Of a stretch of 55,513 nucleotides of DNA, positions 9,247 through 17,568 are shown piece by piece. The notes beneath the pieces were generated by a model. The model saw nothing but the letters and a program-made list of their open reading frames with translations, made no database searches and had not been told where the DNA came from. The translations under genes were made by a program, and so were the position numbers. Numbering within the stretch: position 1 is the stretch's first letter; each line of letters starts with the position of its first letter. Source of the stretch: an uncultured Alphaproteobacteria bacterium (GTDB lineage Bacteria; Pseudomonadota; Alphaproteobacteria; UBA7985); assembly GCA_905479265.1 (NCBI GenBank), contig CAJQLX010000055.1:1-55513 (forward strand), in the 5' to 3' direction.

Positions 9247-10533
9247 TTAGCCCTTAAAGGCGGTGAAAATCACGGAACCATTGGTGCCGCCAAAACCAAA
9301 GCTGTTTGATACTGTAGCACGAATTTGGCGTTCTCGAGGCTGGTTTGGCACCAGATCCATGTCGATGTCTTCTTCCGGATCCAGCAGGTTCAGGGTTGGC
9401 GGCGCCACTTGATCCCGAATGGCCATCAGACAGAAAATCGCCTCCAACGCGCCAGCTGCGCCCAAGGCGTGGCCAACAGCCGATTTGGTTGACGACATGG
9501 ACATGGACTTGCGGTGCTCACCAAACAGCGTCCGGACCGCGCGGAATTCTGCGAGATCACCCAGCGGGGTCGAGGTGCCGTGCGCGTTGACATAGTCGAT
9601 GTCTTCGACGTTCAAGCCGCCCGAGCGCAAGGCATTTTCCATCGCACGACGACCGCCGTTGCCATCTTCTGGCGGGGCGGTGATGTGGTGAGCGTCGCCG
9701 GACATGCCATAGCCGCTGACCTCAGCGAGGATGTTTGCGCCGCGGGCTTTGGCGTGTTCGAGTTCTTCGAGCACCAAAACGCCAGAACCAGAGCCCATGA
9801 CAAACCCGTCACGCCCCTTGTCCCACGGACGCGAGGCTTCAGCCGGGGAGTCGTTGTATTTGGTCGAAAGCGCGCGCGCGGCACAGAACCCTGCAACGCC
9901 GATTTCGATGATGCCGTGCTCAGTCCCGCCAGCCACCATGACCTCGGCATCGCCCAAAGCGATCATCCGAGCGCTGTCGCCAATGGCGTGGGTGCCGGTG
10001 GTACAGGCGGTGGAGTTGGCGTGATTGGGTCCACGGAACCCGTATTTAATGGAGATGTGGCCCGACGGCAGATTCACCAGAATGGCGGGAATGGCAAAGG
10101 GTGACAGGCGGCGTGCGCCCTTGGTCATCACCGTTTGCACCGCGTCGGTAAAGCTTTGGATTCCGCCGATGCCGGAGCCGATCATCACGCCCGTGCGTTC
10201 TTGGCTCGCTTCATCGGTGGGTTTCCACCCTGACATCTCCACCGCTTCGGTTGCGGCGGCGAGGGCGTAAATGGTGATGGGGTCAACGCGGCGGCGTTCC
10301 TTGTCCGGCATGACAGCTTCTGTGTCGAGCGCGAACGGATCGTCAGATCGCACGCCACCCACAGTAGGGACTTCGCCCCCAATGGTGGACGGCAAATGCG
10401 AGGCATCAAAGCCCTGGATCGTATGGATACCGCTTTCACCGTTTAGCAAACGCTTCCAGACGTTATCGACTCCGGCCCCCAGCGGTGAAACCATACCAAC
10501 GCCGGTGACCACAACACGGCGCAAACCGGTCAT
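9247..10533 (-). CDS. fabF: 3-oxoacyl-[ACP] synthase II (FabF)
   Basis: Elongating ketosynthase of type II fatty-acid synthesis that condenses malonyl-ACP with acyl-ACP. Catalytic triad: Cys177 in STACTTG, His in NAHGTSTPLGD, His in VGHALGAAG. The GFGGTNGS glycine motif closes the protein. Two ATGs compete: SD GAGGG (10544-10540) touches the ATG at 10539 but stands 6 nt from the ATG at 10533, so 10533 is chosen (428 aa). It follows acpP with a hairpin-bearing 71-nt spacer. The thiolase-type segment reads HANSTACTTG instead of the commoner HAVVTACSTG, a conservative change. Confidence 0.95.
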   Translation of the reverse strand: MTGLRRVVVTGVGMVSPLGAGVDNVWKRLLNGESGIHTIQGFDASHLPSTIGGEVPTVGGVRSDDPFALDTEAVMPDKERRRVDPITIYALAAATEAVEMSGWKPTDEASQERTGVMIGSGIGGIQSFTDAVQTVMTKGARRLSPFAIPAILVNLPSGHISIKYGFRGPNHANSTACTTGTHAIGDSARMIALGDAEVMVAGGTEHGIIEIGVAGFCAARALSTKYNDSPAEASRPWDKGRDGFVMGSGSGVLVLEELEHAKARGANILAEVSGYGMSGDAHHITAPPEDGNGGRRAMENALRSGGLNVEDIDYVNAHGTSTPLGDLAEFRAVRTLFGEHRKSMSMSSTKSAVGHALGAAGALEAIFCLMAIRDQVAPPTLNLLDPEEDIDMDLVPNQPRERQIRATVSNSFGFGGTNGSVIFTAFKG

Positions 10534-10560
10534 GTTCATCCCTCACCCGTATAGGCAGAA

Positions 10561-10577
10561 TGGCGCGCAGGGCGCCA
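10561..10577 (-). promoter_or_regulatory. intercistronic hairpin between acpP and fabF
   Basis: Perfect 6-bp inverted repeat TGGCGC/GCGCCA with a 5-nt loop, placed between the acpP stop and the fabF start. No T-run follows on the minus strand, so it is not a clear Rho-independent terminator. It could stabilise the abundant acpP message or partly attenuate read-through into fabF; that role is inference. Confidence 0.35.
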
Positions 10578-10604
10578 ATCTGATCATCTTAAAAAGTCTG
10601 TTGC

Positions 10605-10841
10605 TTAACCAACAGCTTCAGAAATGTGCTTAACGGCATCACCAACGGTGCCGATTTTTTCAGCTGCATCATCTGGAATTTCGAGGTTGAACTCTTCCTC
10701 GAAAGCCATGACCAGCTCAACGGTATCAAGGCTATCCGCGCCCAGATCGTCAACAAAGCTTGCGGCTTCAACCACTTTGTCTTCTTCGACAGACAAGCGC
10801 TCGACGACGATTTTCTTAACGCGATCAGCAACGTCACTCAT
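10605..10841 (-). CDS. acpP: acyl carrier protein
   Basis: Small acidic carrier that holds growing acyl chains on 4'-phosphopantetheine. 78 aa, with attachment Ser37 in the invariant [10 protein letters not shown] motif and the usual four-helix pattern (E/D-rich, pI low). AGGA lies about 10 nt before the ATG at 10841. It sits between fabG and fabF in the classical fab order. The 106-nt gap to fabG is large enough for its own promoter, which would match the high ACP demand. Confidence 0.97.
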   Translation of the reverse strand: MSDVADRVKKIVVERLSVEEDKVVEAASFVDDLGADSLDTVELVMAFEEEFNLEIPDDAAEKIGTVGDAVKHISEAVG

Positions 10842-10947
10842 GGTAAACAGTCCTACGGTTGTTCGTTTAAAGGAATAGGATGCGGTCCCTTAACACAAGC
10901 GCCGAGCTTGTCGAAACCACAGAACGAGGGTCTGCTGACCGCTACGG

Positions 10948-11685
10948 CTATAGCATGGCCATCCCGCCGTTCACGTGCAAGGTCGTTCCGCTCATGTATG
11001 CGGCTTCGTCACTGGCCAAGTAAACAACAGCAGCAGCGATTTCTTCGGGCTTGCCCATGCGCCCCGAGGGAACGTGCGCAATTTGGTCAGCGACGACTTT
11101 TTCAGGCAGGTCGGCGGTCATGGCTGTTTCCACAAAACCCGGCGCGACGCAGTTTGCCGTGATTCCCCGGGAGCCCACTTCGCGCGCGATGGATTTGGTC
11201 ATGCCCACGATTCCGGCTTTGGAGGCGGCGTAGTTCGCCTGCCCCGGGTTGCCCATGAAGCCCACCACGGAGACCACATTGATGATCCGGCCCCAGCGCC
11301 GCTTCATCATGCCCTTGATCGCACCGCGACACAGGCGGAAGGTCGCCGAGAGGTTGACGTCGATCACTTGAGAAAAGTCGTCGTCCTTCATCCGCATCAC
11401 CAAGCCGTCCTTGGTCAGGCCCGCATTGTTCACCAGAATATCGATCTGTCCCGCTGCCGCTTCGGCATCAGCGAGCATTTTGGCTTCGCTTTCTGCGTCG
11501 CCAAGATCGGCTGTAAAGATGTGGCAGGGCGTCGAACAGGCGGCTGCGGTTTCCTGCAGCGCTGCTTCGCGACGGCCGGTCAGAATCAGCGTTGCACCCT
11601 GCTGGGACAAAGCAATCGCGGTCGCGCGGCCAATACCGCCAGAGGCACCCGTGACGAGGGCAACTTTTCCAGTAAGGTCAAACAT
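10948..11685 (-). CDS. fabG: 3-oxoacyl-[ACP] reductase (FabG)
   Basis: NADPH-dependent reduction of beta-ketoacyl-ACP in the elongation cycle. 245 aa SDR with cofactor loop TGASGGIG (12-19), NNAG (86-89), and catalytic Ser139, Tyr152 and Lys156 (NYAASKAG). The C-terminal GTTLHVNGGMAM is typical of FabG. Located between fabD and acpP on the same strand, 55 nt after fabD. All catalytic residues are intact, which separates it from the many SDR paralogues such as the one at 7348. Confidence 0.96.
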   Translation of the reverse strand: MFDLTGKVALVTGASGGIGRATAIALSQQGATLILTGRREAALQETAAACSTPCHIFTADLGDAESEAKMLADAEAAAGQIDILVNNAGLTKDGLVMRMKDDDFSQVIDVNLSATFRLCRGAIKGMMKRRWGRIINVVSVVGFMGNPGQANYAASKAGIVGMTKSIAREVGSRGITANCVAPGFVETAMTADLPEKVVADQIAHVPSGRMGKPEEIAAAVVYLASDEAAYMSGTTLHVNGGMAML

Positions 11686-11740
11686 AGATCTTCCTTATTC
11701 GCGGACCCCTCGTGGGGGAAGCATTTGTGTAACTTTGGGC

Positions 11741-12685
11741 TTAGCGGAGCGATTCCGCAAAGCCTTTCAAGCCGTCAGCCGTGCCAACAGACTGCGCCGT
11801 GACATCAGAGACAATGCGCTTGGTCAGCCCACCGAGCACAGCGCCAGCACCCAGTTCAACCAGCTCGGTCACACCTTGACCGGCCATCCACTCCACGGAC
11901 TCGCGCCAGCGCACCCGACCTGTCACTTGGCGAACCAGCAGGTCTGCAGTCTGGCTGGGGTCAGCGTAACTCGTCGCCAGCACGTTCGCGACGACGGGAA
12001 GCGAAGGAGCGTCGATGGTGGCCGTGGCCAGCGCCTGGGCCATGGCATCGGCGGCGGGTTGCATCAGCGAGCAGTGGAAGGGCGCAGAAACGGGCAGGGG
12101 CAGCGCGCGCTTGGCGCCTGCGGCTTTCATGGCGTCACCGGCCGCAGCAATCGCGCCGGCTGAGCCAGAAATCACCACTTGGCCATTGGCGTTGTCGTTG
12201 GCAATTTCTGCCACGCCCAAGCCGGCATCACTTTGGGCCAGCACGTCTTCGACTTGTTCCATGGTCAGCCCCAGAACCGCCGCCATCGCGCCTTCGCCAA
12301 CGGGGACAGCGGATTGCATCGCCTTACCGCGCAACCGCAGCAGCTTGGCTGTGTCCGCAATCGACAGGGCACCAACAGCCGCCAAAGCCGAATATTCACC
12401 CAAGGAGTGACCCGCGACAAAGCTGCCGTGATCTTTCAGCGCGAGTCCCCATTCCGCTTCCAGCGCACGAACGGCCGCCAGCGAAACCGCCATCAGCGCC
12501 GGCTGCGTGTTTTCTGTCAGCTTCAAATCATCGTCGGAGCCATCAAAAATCAGGGCAGAAAAATTCTCGCCCAAGGCTTCATCGACTTCGTCGAAAACGG
12601 CCTTCGCCGATGGGAAGGACTCGGCAAGGTCTTTGCCCATTCCGATTTTCTGACTGCCCTGACCGGGGAACACGAAAGCTCTCAT
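11741..12685 (-). CDS. fabD: malonyl-CoA:ACP acyltransferase (FabD)
   Basis: Transfers malonyl from CoA to ACP, supplying the extender unit for fatty acids. 314 aa from the ATG at 12685, which gives the standard MRAFVFPGQGSQ start; GGAG is 9 nt upstream. Nucleophile Ser94 is in GHSLGEYSAL and catalytic His204 in SAPFHCSLM. It is the first gene of the minus-strand fab block, and the likely operon promoter lies in the 264-bp gap shared with divergent rpsF. A longer in-frame extension to 12724 has no family support. Confidence 0.95.
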   Translation of the reverse strand: MRAFVFPGQGSQKIGMGKDLAESFPSAKAVFDEVDEALGENFSALIFDGSDDDLKLTENTQPALMAVSLAAVRALEAEWGLALKDHGSFVAGHSLGEYSALAAVGALSIADTAKLLRLRGKAMQSAVPVGEGAMAAVLGLTMEQVEDVLAQSDAGLGVAEIANDNANGQVVISGSAGAIAAAGDAMKAAGAKRALPLPVSAPFHCSLMQPAADAMAQALATATIDAPSLPVVANVLATSYADPSQTADLLVRQVTGRVRWRESVEWMAGQGVTELVELGAGAVLGGLTKRIVSDVTAQSVGTADGLKGFAESLR

Positions 12686-12733
12686 GACGCGGCGCTCCGT
12701 AAAAAACGTGACTGATCTCAACAATTGCAGCGG

Positions 12734-12762
12734 TTTATGCGCCGGTGGAGCCAGCCTGACAA
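12734..12762 (-). promoter_or_regulatory. candidate sigma-70-type promoter for fabD operon
   Basis: On the minus strand a TTGTCA box (12762-12757) is followed after exactly 17 nt by CATAAA (12739-12734). This matches TTGACA at 5/6 and TATAAT at 4/6. It would start RNA about 40 nt before the fabD ATG. Assigned from sequence pattern only. Confidence 0.4.
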
Positions 12763-12823
12763 CCAGCGCGGCAGGTTTAGCTGGGTATCACGGGAGCCAT
12801 GCGTCCCAGCGGTTGTTTCCATG

Positions 12824-12835
12824 GCCCTTAAGGGC
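12824..12835. promoter_or_regulatory. 12-bp palindrome in the fabD-rpsF divergent region
   Basis: GCCCTTAAGGGC is a perfect 12-bp palindrome. It lies midway between the divergent fabD (start 12685) and rpsF (start 12950) genes, upstream of the fabD promoter candidate. This placement suits an operator, but no regulator is known to me for this sequence. Confidence 0.35.
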
Positions 12836-12897
12836 TAAACGAACGCTGCTCAACTACTCCTTGCCCGGTCCAGAGCTTTACCAAACGAGCGGGCTAT

Positions 12898-12923
12898 TGA
12901 GCGTACCGATTTTCGGGCGCTCA
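12898..12923 (+). promoter_or_regulatory. rpsF leader hairpin, candidate S6:S18 autoregulatory site
   Basis: The stem TGAGCG/CGCTCA encloses an inner CCGA-TTT-TCGG hairpin, with TA on one side and a single G on the other. It ends 26 nt before the rpsF start codon. Many bacteria carry a structured rpsF 5' leader bound by the S6:S18 complex, recognised by a CCG trinucleotide beside a hairpin, and this element has CCG in the right kind of context. The identification is inference from position, fold and the CCG motif. Confidence 0.45.
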
Positions 12924-12949
12924 TATTATCCAGAGGGAGTCATATAAGA

Positions 12950-13393
12950 ATGGCTTTTTACGAATGCGTCTACATGGCGCGGCCGGATGTATCCCCGACC
13001 CAGGTCGAGGCGATCACCGAGCAAATTACCACCATCGTCACTGAGTTCGGCGGTTCGGTTCACTCTTCCGAGTACTGGGGCCTGAAGTCCCTTGCTTACC
13101 GCGTGAAGAAGAACCGGAAAGCGCACTACGTGCTGTTGAACATCGACATGAACAACGAAGGCAAAGCCGAGATGGAGCGCAACATGGCGCTGAACGAAGA
13201 CGTTCTGCGCATGATGACCCTCCGCATCGAAGAAATGCCTGAAGGTCCATCCATCCAAATGCGTGCCAAGGCCCGTGGCGATCGTCCAGATCGCGGCGAC
13301 CGTGGTGATCGTGGTGGCGAGCGCGGCGGTGACCGTGGCGGCGACCGCGGTGGCGATCGTGGCGAACGCCGCGAACGTCGCGATGCTGAATAA
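12950..13393 (+). CDS. rpsF: 30S ribosomal protein S6
   Basis: Binds the central domain of 16S rRNA together with S18 on the 30S platform. The S6 fold spans about residues 1-100 ([16 protein letters not shown] ... EEMPEGPSI). The remaining third is a low-complexity Asp/Arg/Gly tail built from GDRGG-like repeats and ending in RRERRDAE. 147 aa, longer than the ~100-130 of most S6 proteins; such tails occur in alphaproteobacteria. First gene of rpsF-rpsR-rplI, preceded by a leader hairpin and a GGGAG ribosome binding site. Confidence 0.96.
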   Translation: MAFYECVYMARPDVSPTQVEAITEQITTIVTEFGGSVHSSEYWGLKSLAYRVKKNRKAHYVLLNIDMNNEGKAEMERNMALNEDVLRMMTLRIEEMPEGPSIQMRAKARGDRPDRGDRGDRGGERGGDRGGDRGGDRGERRERRDAE

Positions 13394-13416
13394 GAGTTAG
13401 GAAGAGGATAAAGACT

Positions 13417-13644
13417 ATGGCTCGACGTCCCTTTACCCGTCGCAAGAAGTCCTGCCCGTTCTCTGGCCCTAACGCTCCAGTGATCGATTACAAGGACACC
13501 AAGCTTCTCAGCCGCTTTCTTTCTGAGCGCGGCAAGATCGTTCCCAGCCGTATCACGGCTGTGTCCGCGAAGAAGCAGCGTGAACTCTCCCGCGCCATCA
13601 AGCGCTCCCGCACGATGGCTTTGCTGCCATACGTGATCGGCTAA
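13417..13644 (+). CDS. rpsR: 30S ribosomal protein S18
   Basis: 75-aa basic protein that pairs with S6 on the 30S platform. [15 protein letters not shown] near the N-terminus and the core [32 protein letters not shown] are diagnostic. Spaced 23 nt after rpsF and 22 nt before rplI, in the standard operon order. A single Cys is retained in the N-terminal tail. Expected to be controlled together with rpsF if the leader hairpin is functional. Confidence 0.97.
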   Translation: MARRPFTRRKKSCPFSGPNAPVIDYKDTKLLSRFLSERGKIVPSRITAVSAKKQRELSRAIKRSRTMALLPYVIG

Positions 13645-13666
13645 AGCGGAAAAGGAAAACAATACA

Positions 13667-14275
13667 ATGATGAACGTTATCCTTCTCCAACGCGTCGATA
13701 AGCTCGGCCAAATGGGTGATGTCGTAACCGTTAAGCCCGGTTACGCGCGTAACTTCCTGCTGCCACAGGGCATTGCTCTGCGGGCAACAGATGCGAACAA
13801 GGCTTCCTTCGAAGCCAAGCGCGCACAGCTCGAAGCCGACAACCTGAAGCGTCGCGAAGAAGCTGAAGACATGGCTGGCCGCATGGAAGGTCTGTCGATC
13901 CCAATGATCCGTCAGGCATCCGACACCGGTCAGCTTTACGGCTCGGTGACGACCCGCGATATCGCTGCTGGTATCTCTGAGGCTGGCTTCACGATCATGT
14001 CCAGCCAAGTGCTGCTTGACCGTGCGATCAAGACTTTGGGTGCTCACCCGATCCGCGTGAAGCTTCACCCAGAAGTGGATCTGATGGTTCAGATCAACGT
14101 TGCTAAGTCTGAAGAAGAGGCCATGGGCCTTGTTGTTGAGGAAGAAGAAGACGATTTCGGTAACGATCTCGAATTCGGTGCTTTCGACAACGAAGACGGC
14201 GACGTTGTGATCGAGCGCTCTGACGCTGGCGATGATGAAGCAGAAGAAGCTGCTGCTGAGTCCGACGACGACTAA
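13667..14275 (+). CDS. rplI: 50S ribosomal protein L9 with long acidic tail
   Basis: Two-domain 23S rRNA-binding protein at the base of the L1 stalk. N-domain [32 protein letters not shown] is canonical. A helical connector and the C-domain (GSVTTRDIA ... [12 protein letters not shown]) end near residue 148. About 50 further residues are strongly acidic ([20 protein letters not shown]), making 202 aa against ~150 in E. coli. AAGGA 10 nt upstream favours the first of two adjacent ATGs. Last gene of the r-protein operon, followed by a strong terminator. Confidence 0.96.
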   Translation: MMNVILLQRVDKLGQMGDVVTVKPGYARNFLLPQGIALRATDANKASFEAKRAQLEADNLKRREEAEDMAGRMEGLSIPMIRQASDTGQLYGSVTTRDIAAGISEAGFTIMSSQVLLDRAIKTLGAHPIRVKLHPEVDLMVQINVAKSEEEAMGLVVEEEEDDFGNDLEFGAFDNEDGDVVIERSDAGDDEAEEAAAESDDD

Positions 14276-14302
14276 TCGTCTTCGGCTTTGCCTGAAGATA
14301 TG

Positions 14303-14337
14303 AAAAAGGCCCGGCGCACACAGCGCTGGGCCTTTTT
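14303..14337. terminator. bidirectional Rho-independent terminator between rplI and sqdB
   Basis: A 15-bp stem with one G-T position (AAAAAGGCCCGGCGC / GCGCTGGGCCTTTTT) and a 5-nt ACACA loop. A T-run ends the stem in both directions, so it can terminate the rpsF-rpsR-rplI transcript on the plus strand and the convergent sqdB transcript on the minus strand. Confidence 0.92.
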
Positions 14338-14364
14338 GCTTTTTGGCGCGCTAGAACCGCCCGC

Positions 14365-15522
14365 TTACCACTTGGATACGCACGGCACTTTGGACAAATC
14401 AGCCCGGTCTTTGTAGCGCTGGGCGATGGTCGTGACTTCTGCCATCAAGCCCGCGTCGAGCGTGGTGGGGTTCAAGCCCAAGCCGAGGAACTGCGCGTTG
14501 GCCACGTTCAGCTCGTTCTCCGCCGCTTCCTTGCGCGGGTTTTCCAGCCGAGCCACGTCAGCGCCAGTCATGCCCGCAATCTTGTCAGCCAAATCGCGCA
14601 CGCGGTGGGTCTCGGTCATCTGGTTCAGGATCGCCACACGCGCCCCCGCCGCCGGTGGATGTTCCAGCGCCAGCTGCACGCAGCGCACCGTGTCCTTGAT
14701 ATGGATAAACGCCCGCGTCTGCCCGCCCGTGCCGTGCACAGTCAGCGGATAGCCCACGGCGGCTTGCATCAGAAAGCGGTTCAGCACCGTGCCGTAGTCG
14801 CCGTCGTAATCGAAGCGGTTGATCAGGCGCTCATCACGCTGGGTCTGAGGGGTTTGCGTGCCCCAAACGATGCCTTGGTGCAGGTCCGTGATCCGGATGC
14901 CATCGTTCTTGTTGTAGAAGTGGAAGAACAGCGCATCCTGGGTCTTGGTCATGTGATAGATCGAGCCGGGGTTCGCCGGATAGAGGATCTCGGTCTCGAC
15001 GTCTTCGCCGGGGCGCACCTCGACTTTGACGTTCAAATATCCTTCGGGGATCTGCATCCCCGCTGTGCCGTATCCGTAAACGCCCATTGTGCCCAAGTGC
15101 ACCAAGTGGATGTCTTGGCCTGAGTCCACAATCGCGGCGCAGACGTTGTTGGTCGCTGCCAAGTTGTTGTCCACCGTATAGCGCCGGTGTTTCGCGGATT
15201 TCATGGAGTAGGGGGCCGCGCGCTGCTCAGCGAAGTGAATGATGGCATCGGGTTGGGTTTCCCTGATCAGCGCGAGAAATGCGTCATAGTCGGTCGCCAC
15301 GTTGAGATTGCGGAATGCGATGTCGCGCCCGCTCACCTCTTTCCACGCGGCCAGGCGCACGCCCATGGGTTGGATGGGGGTTAGGGATTGGGCTTCGAGC
15401 TCATTGTCGATATTTCGCCGAGAAAGGTTGTCAACAATCGTGACCTCGTCCCCGCGCTCGGAGAGATGCAGCGCCGTCGGCCAGCCGCAGAAACCATCAC
15501 CGCCTAAAACCATAACTTTCAT
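14365..15522 (-). CDS. sqdB: UDP-sulfoquinovose synthase (SqdB-type NAD-dependent epimerase)
   Basis: Predicted to form UDP-sulfoquinovose from UDP-glucose and sulfite, the head group of sulfolipid SQDG. The extended-SDR N-terminus GGDGFCGWPTALHLS is specific to SQD1/SqdB rather than GalE. The following hallmarks agree: LTPI near residue 48, HFAEQRAAPYSM, LGTMGVYG with Thr145, SIYHMTK with Tyr189 and Lys193, GTVLNRFLMQAAVGYPLTVHGTGGQTR. 385 aa. No sqdA, sqdC, sqdD or sqdX is beside it, so the glycosyl transfer step must be encoded elsewhere. Another SQD1-like sugar dehydratase cannot be excluded. Confidence 0.8.
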   Translation of the reverse strand: MKVMVLGGDGFCGWPTALHLSERGDEVTIVDNLSRRNIDNELEAQSLTPIQPMGVRLAAWKEVSGRDIAFRNLNVATDYDAFLALIRETQPDAIIHFAEQRAAPYSMKSAKHRRYTVDNNLAATNNVCAAIVDSGQDIHLVHLGTMGVYGYGTAGMQIPEGYLNVKVEVRPGEDVETEILYPANPGSIYHMTKTQDALFFHFYNKNDGIRITDLHQGIVWGTQTPQTQRDERLINRFDYDGDYGTVLNRFLMQAAVGYPLTVHGTGGQTRAFIHIKDTVRCVQLALEHPPAAGARVAILNQMTETHRVRDLADKIAGMTGADVARLENPRKEAAENELNVANAQFLGLGLNPTTLDAGLMAEVTTIAQRYKDRADLSKVPCVSKW

Positions 15523-15888
15523 GACACGCGTGCTCCTTCAGGTGAGTAAGCCTCCCATAAAACGGTGATTTTCCTGAGAGGCCAGACCCAGAGCGGCAAG
15601 TCTGTTCAGCGTCTAGATTGCCCTTAAACCGTGAGGATGCTGCGGAAAAACCATGCTGAAGCCATCATTGTTTGAGATGCTCTGTGGATGTCGGGGGAAG
15701 GCGCCCGAATAAGGCGAAAATACGGCAAAAGTGCTGTCGAGCGCCGGGTTCAAACTAGACAGCTTGGCCGAATGATCTCACCCTGAGCGCAGGGCACGTG
15801 TCACATTTTCAACAGTCGCTCTTGGTCTGCTTGTCCTTGGCGGCCAGCGCCTCTATCTAATGAACATACCCTTGGGAGGCATTCTTTG
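15523..15888. other. 366-bp divergent intergenic region, no gene seen
   Basis: This gap separates sqdB (minus) from the TPR-protein gene (plus) and must hold both promoters. No open frame with a ribosome binding site is visible. CCCTG-AGCG-CAGGG (15781-15794) is a short hairpin. TTGTCC at 15831 with TATCTA 17 nt later is a weak promoter candidate for the TPR gene. I see nothing else recognisable. Confidence 0.5.
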
Positions 15889-17568
15889 ATGAAATTCGTG
15901 CTCGGTCTGGCCTGTGTGCTGCCGCTACTTACCCCTGTCACAGCCGCACAGGGACAGTCGGGCGACTTCCTTGCCGCCTTGGCCGCCACACGGTCGAGCG
16001 ACGCTGAAAGCGCGACGTCCTACCTTGCCGACGCGTTGCTGAAGGATCCGGGCGAGCAGGCGCTGATCCGCCAGCAAATGCGCATTCTGACCATCGAAGG
16101 CGACTTTGACGCGGCGTTGGAATACGCGCAGGACTTTTTGCAAATCGACGCAGAGGATCAGCTGGCGCTGAACATCGTGCGGATCGAAGCGATCAAGCGA
16201 GGCGACTGGTCTAGCGCGCTCTCTACCTTGCCCCGACCGGCCGGGTCGCGCTTGGACGACATTATTGAAGCCATTGCCTACACCTCGATCCTGACCGGTG
16301 ATGGCCAGATCGACGAAGCGCTCACGAAGATCGAAGACGGCTTGGATGCCATCGGCTTTTCCCATTTGGGCAATTACGCGCGCGGCTTGGTCTACACGAC
16401 CCAGGCCGAGTACGAAAACGCAGCCGACGCCTTTGCTGCCTTTATCAATCAAGATCCCTTCCAATACCCGCGCATGGCGCAAATTGCCGCCGAAGCGCTG
16501 GAACGCTCCGGGGACACGGACAATGCCAAGCTGCTCTATGAGGCCTTGCTCACCACCGGTGCACGCGTGGCTGGCGAAGCTGGGCTTCGTCGCATCGCGC
16601 AGGGTGAGGCCATGCCTGACGCGCTGGCCATAAAGCCTTTGGATATTTACACCGAGCTGCTGTTTGTTATCGCCCGTTTGCTCGCAGAACAGGACTCACC
16701 TCAGCTCGCCTACCGCTTTGCGCAGGAAATTGGCTATCTGCTCACCCCACAATCGTCCCTGTATCCCGGCTACACGGAGGTCATTGCCTCGTCTTTGCTC
16801 GAACTCGAACGCTATGAGGAAGCAGAGACGTTCTATGCCGCTTTGGAGCAGGTGGAAGAGTTCAAGTTGGCCGCACTGCTGGGGCAGGTGCAGGCGCTGT
16901 CCGACCAGCGGCGCTATGACGATGCGCTAAGCGTTCTTGATGAAGCCGAAGATCTGCTGGGCGGCGCACCGGGTATCAATCGGCAGCGGGGTATTCTGTA
17001 CTTTCGCGCACAGGACTACAAAAGCGCCGTCGATGCCTTCGGCGCGTGGCGCGATCAAGTCCCAACATTGGGCACGGGCGCAGCGCAGCCGTTGTTTATT
17101 GCCGGGATTTCCCATTATCGCCTCGATGACTTTGACAATATGGAAGAGGCGTTGCTCAAGTCGCTGGAACTGAACCCCGACGACCCCAATGTCCTGAACT
17201 TTCTGGCTTATTCTTGGGTTGAACGCGGTTTGAACCTTGATCAGGGGTTTGAGATGCTGAACCGGGCCGTTGAGATGCAGCCTGACAGCGGTGCCATCAT
17301 CGATAGCCTGGGTTGGGCCTATTACCAGCTCGGCGAATACGAAGACGCCTTGCCCCATTTGGAGCGCGCCTTTCAGCTCAACCCATGGAGCTGGGAAATC
17401 GCTGAGCATGTTGGTGACGTCTACTGGAAGCTCGATCGGACGCGGGAAGCGCAGTATTTTTGGGCGCGTGCGCTGGACTTGCCGGATATTCCCGAGGACC
17501 ACGTCGAGGCAATCGATGTCAAAATGACGGACGGCTTGCCGGACGACGATGACGCCGCGCCGGAGTGA
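15889..17568 (+). CDS. periplasmic tetratricopeptide-repeat protein
   Basis: Secreted or lipoprotein-like scaffold of 559 aa. GGGAGG at 15874-15879 is 9 nt before the ATG at 15889, and a signal peptide (MKFVLGLACVLPLLTPVTAAQG) follows. TPR units recur through the chain. The clearest are near the C-terminus: MEEALLKSLELNPDDPNVLNFLAYSWVE, then DQGFEMLNRAVEMQPDSGAI, then EDALPHLERAFQLNPWSW. It probably mediates protein-protein contacts; the partner is unknown. Its last 20 nt overlap ispE, a pairing seen in Rhodobacterales, which implies coupled translation. Confidence 0.88.
   Translation: MKFVLGLACVLPLLTPVTAAQGQSGDFLAALAATRSSDAESATSYLADALLKDPGEQALIRQQMRILTIEGDFDAALEYAQDFLQIDAEDQLALNIVRIEAIKRGDWSSALSTLPRPAGSRLDDIIEAIAYTSILTGDGQIDEALTKIEDGLDAIGFSHLGNYARGLVYTTQAEYENAADAFAAFINQDPFQYPRMAQIAAEALERSGDTDNAKLLYEALLTTGARVAGEAGLRRIAQGEAMPDALAIKPLDIYTELLFVIARLLAEQDSPQLAYRFAQEIGYLLTPQSSLYPGYTEVIASSLLELERYEEAETFYAALEQVEEFKLAALLGQVQALSDQRRYDDALSVLDEAEDLLGGAPGINRQRGILYFRAQDYKSAVDAFGAWRDQVPTLGTGAAQPLFIAGISHYRLDDFDNMEEALLKSLELNPDDPNVLNFLAYSWVERGLNLDQGFEMLNRAVEMQPDSGAIIDSLGWAYYQLGEYEDALPHLERAFQLNPWSWEIAEHVGDVYWKLDRTREAQYFWARALDLPDIPEDHVEAIDVKMTDGLPDDDDAAPE

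Noticed and set aside
10896-10910. CAAGC-GCCGA-GCTTG hairpin between acpP and fabG as a terminator
   Set aside because: Only 5 bp of stem and no T-run on the minus strand; not counted as a terminator.
11706-11718. CCCC-TCGT-GGGG hairpin between fabD and fabG
   Set aside because: Only a 4-bp stem and no T-run; too weak to annotate.
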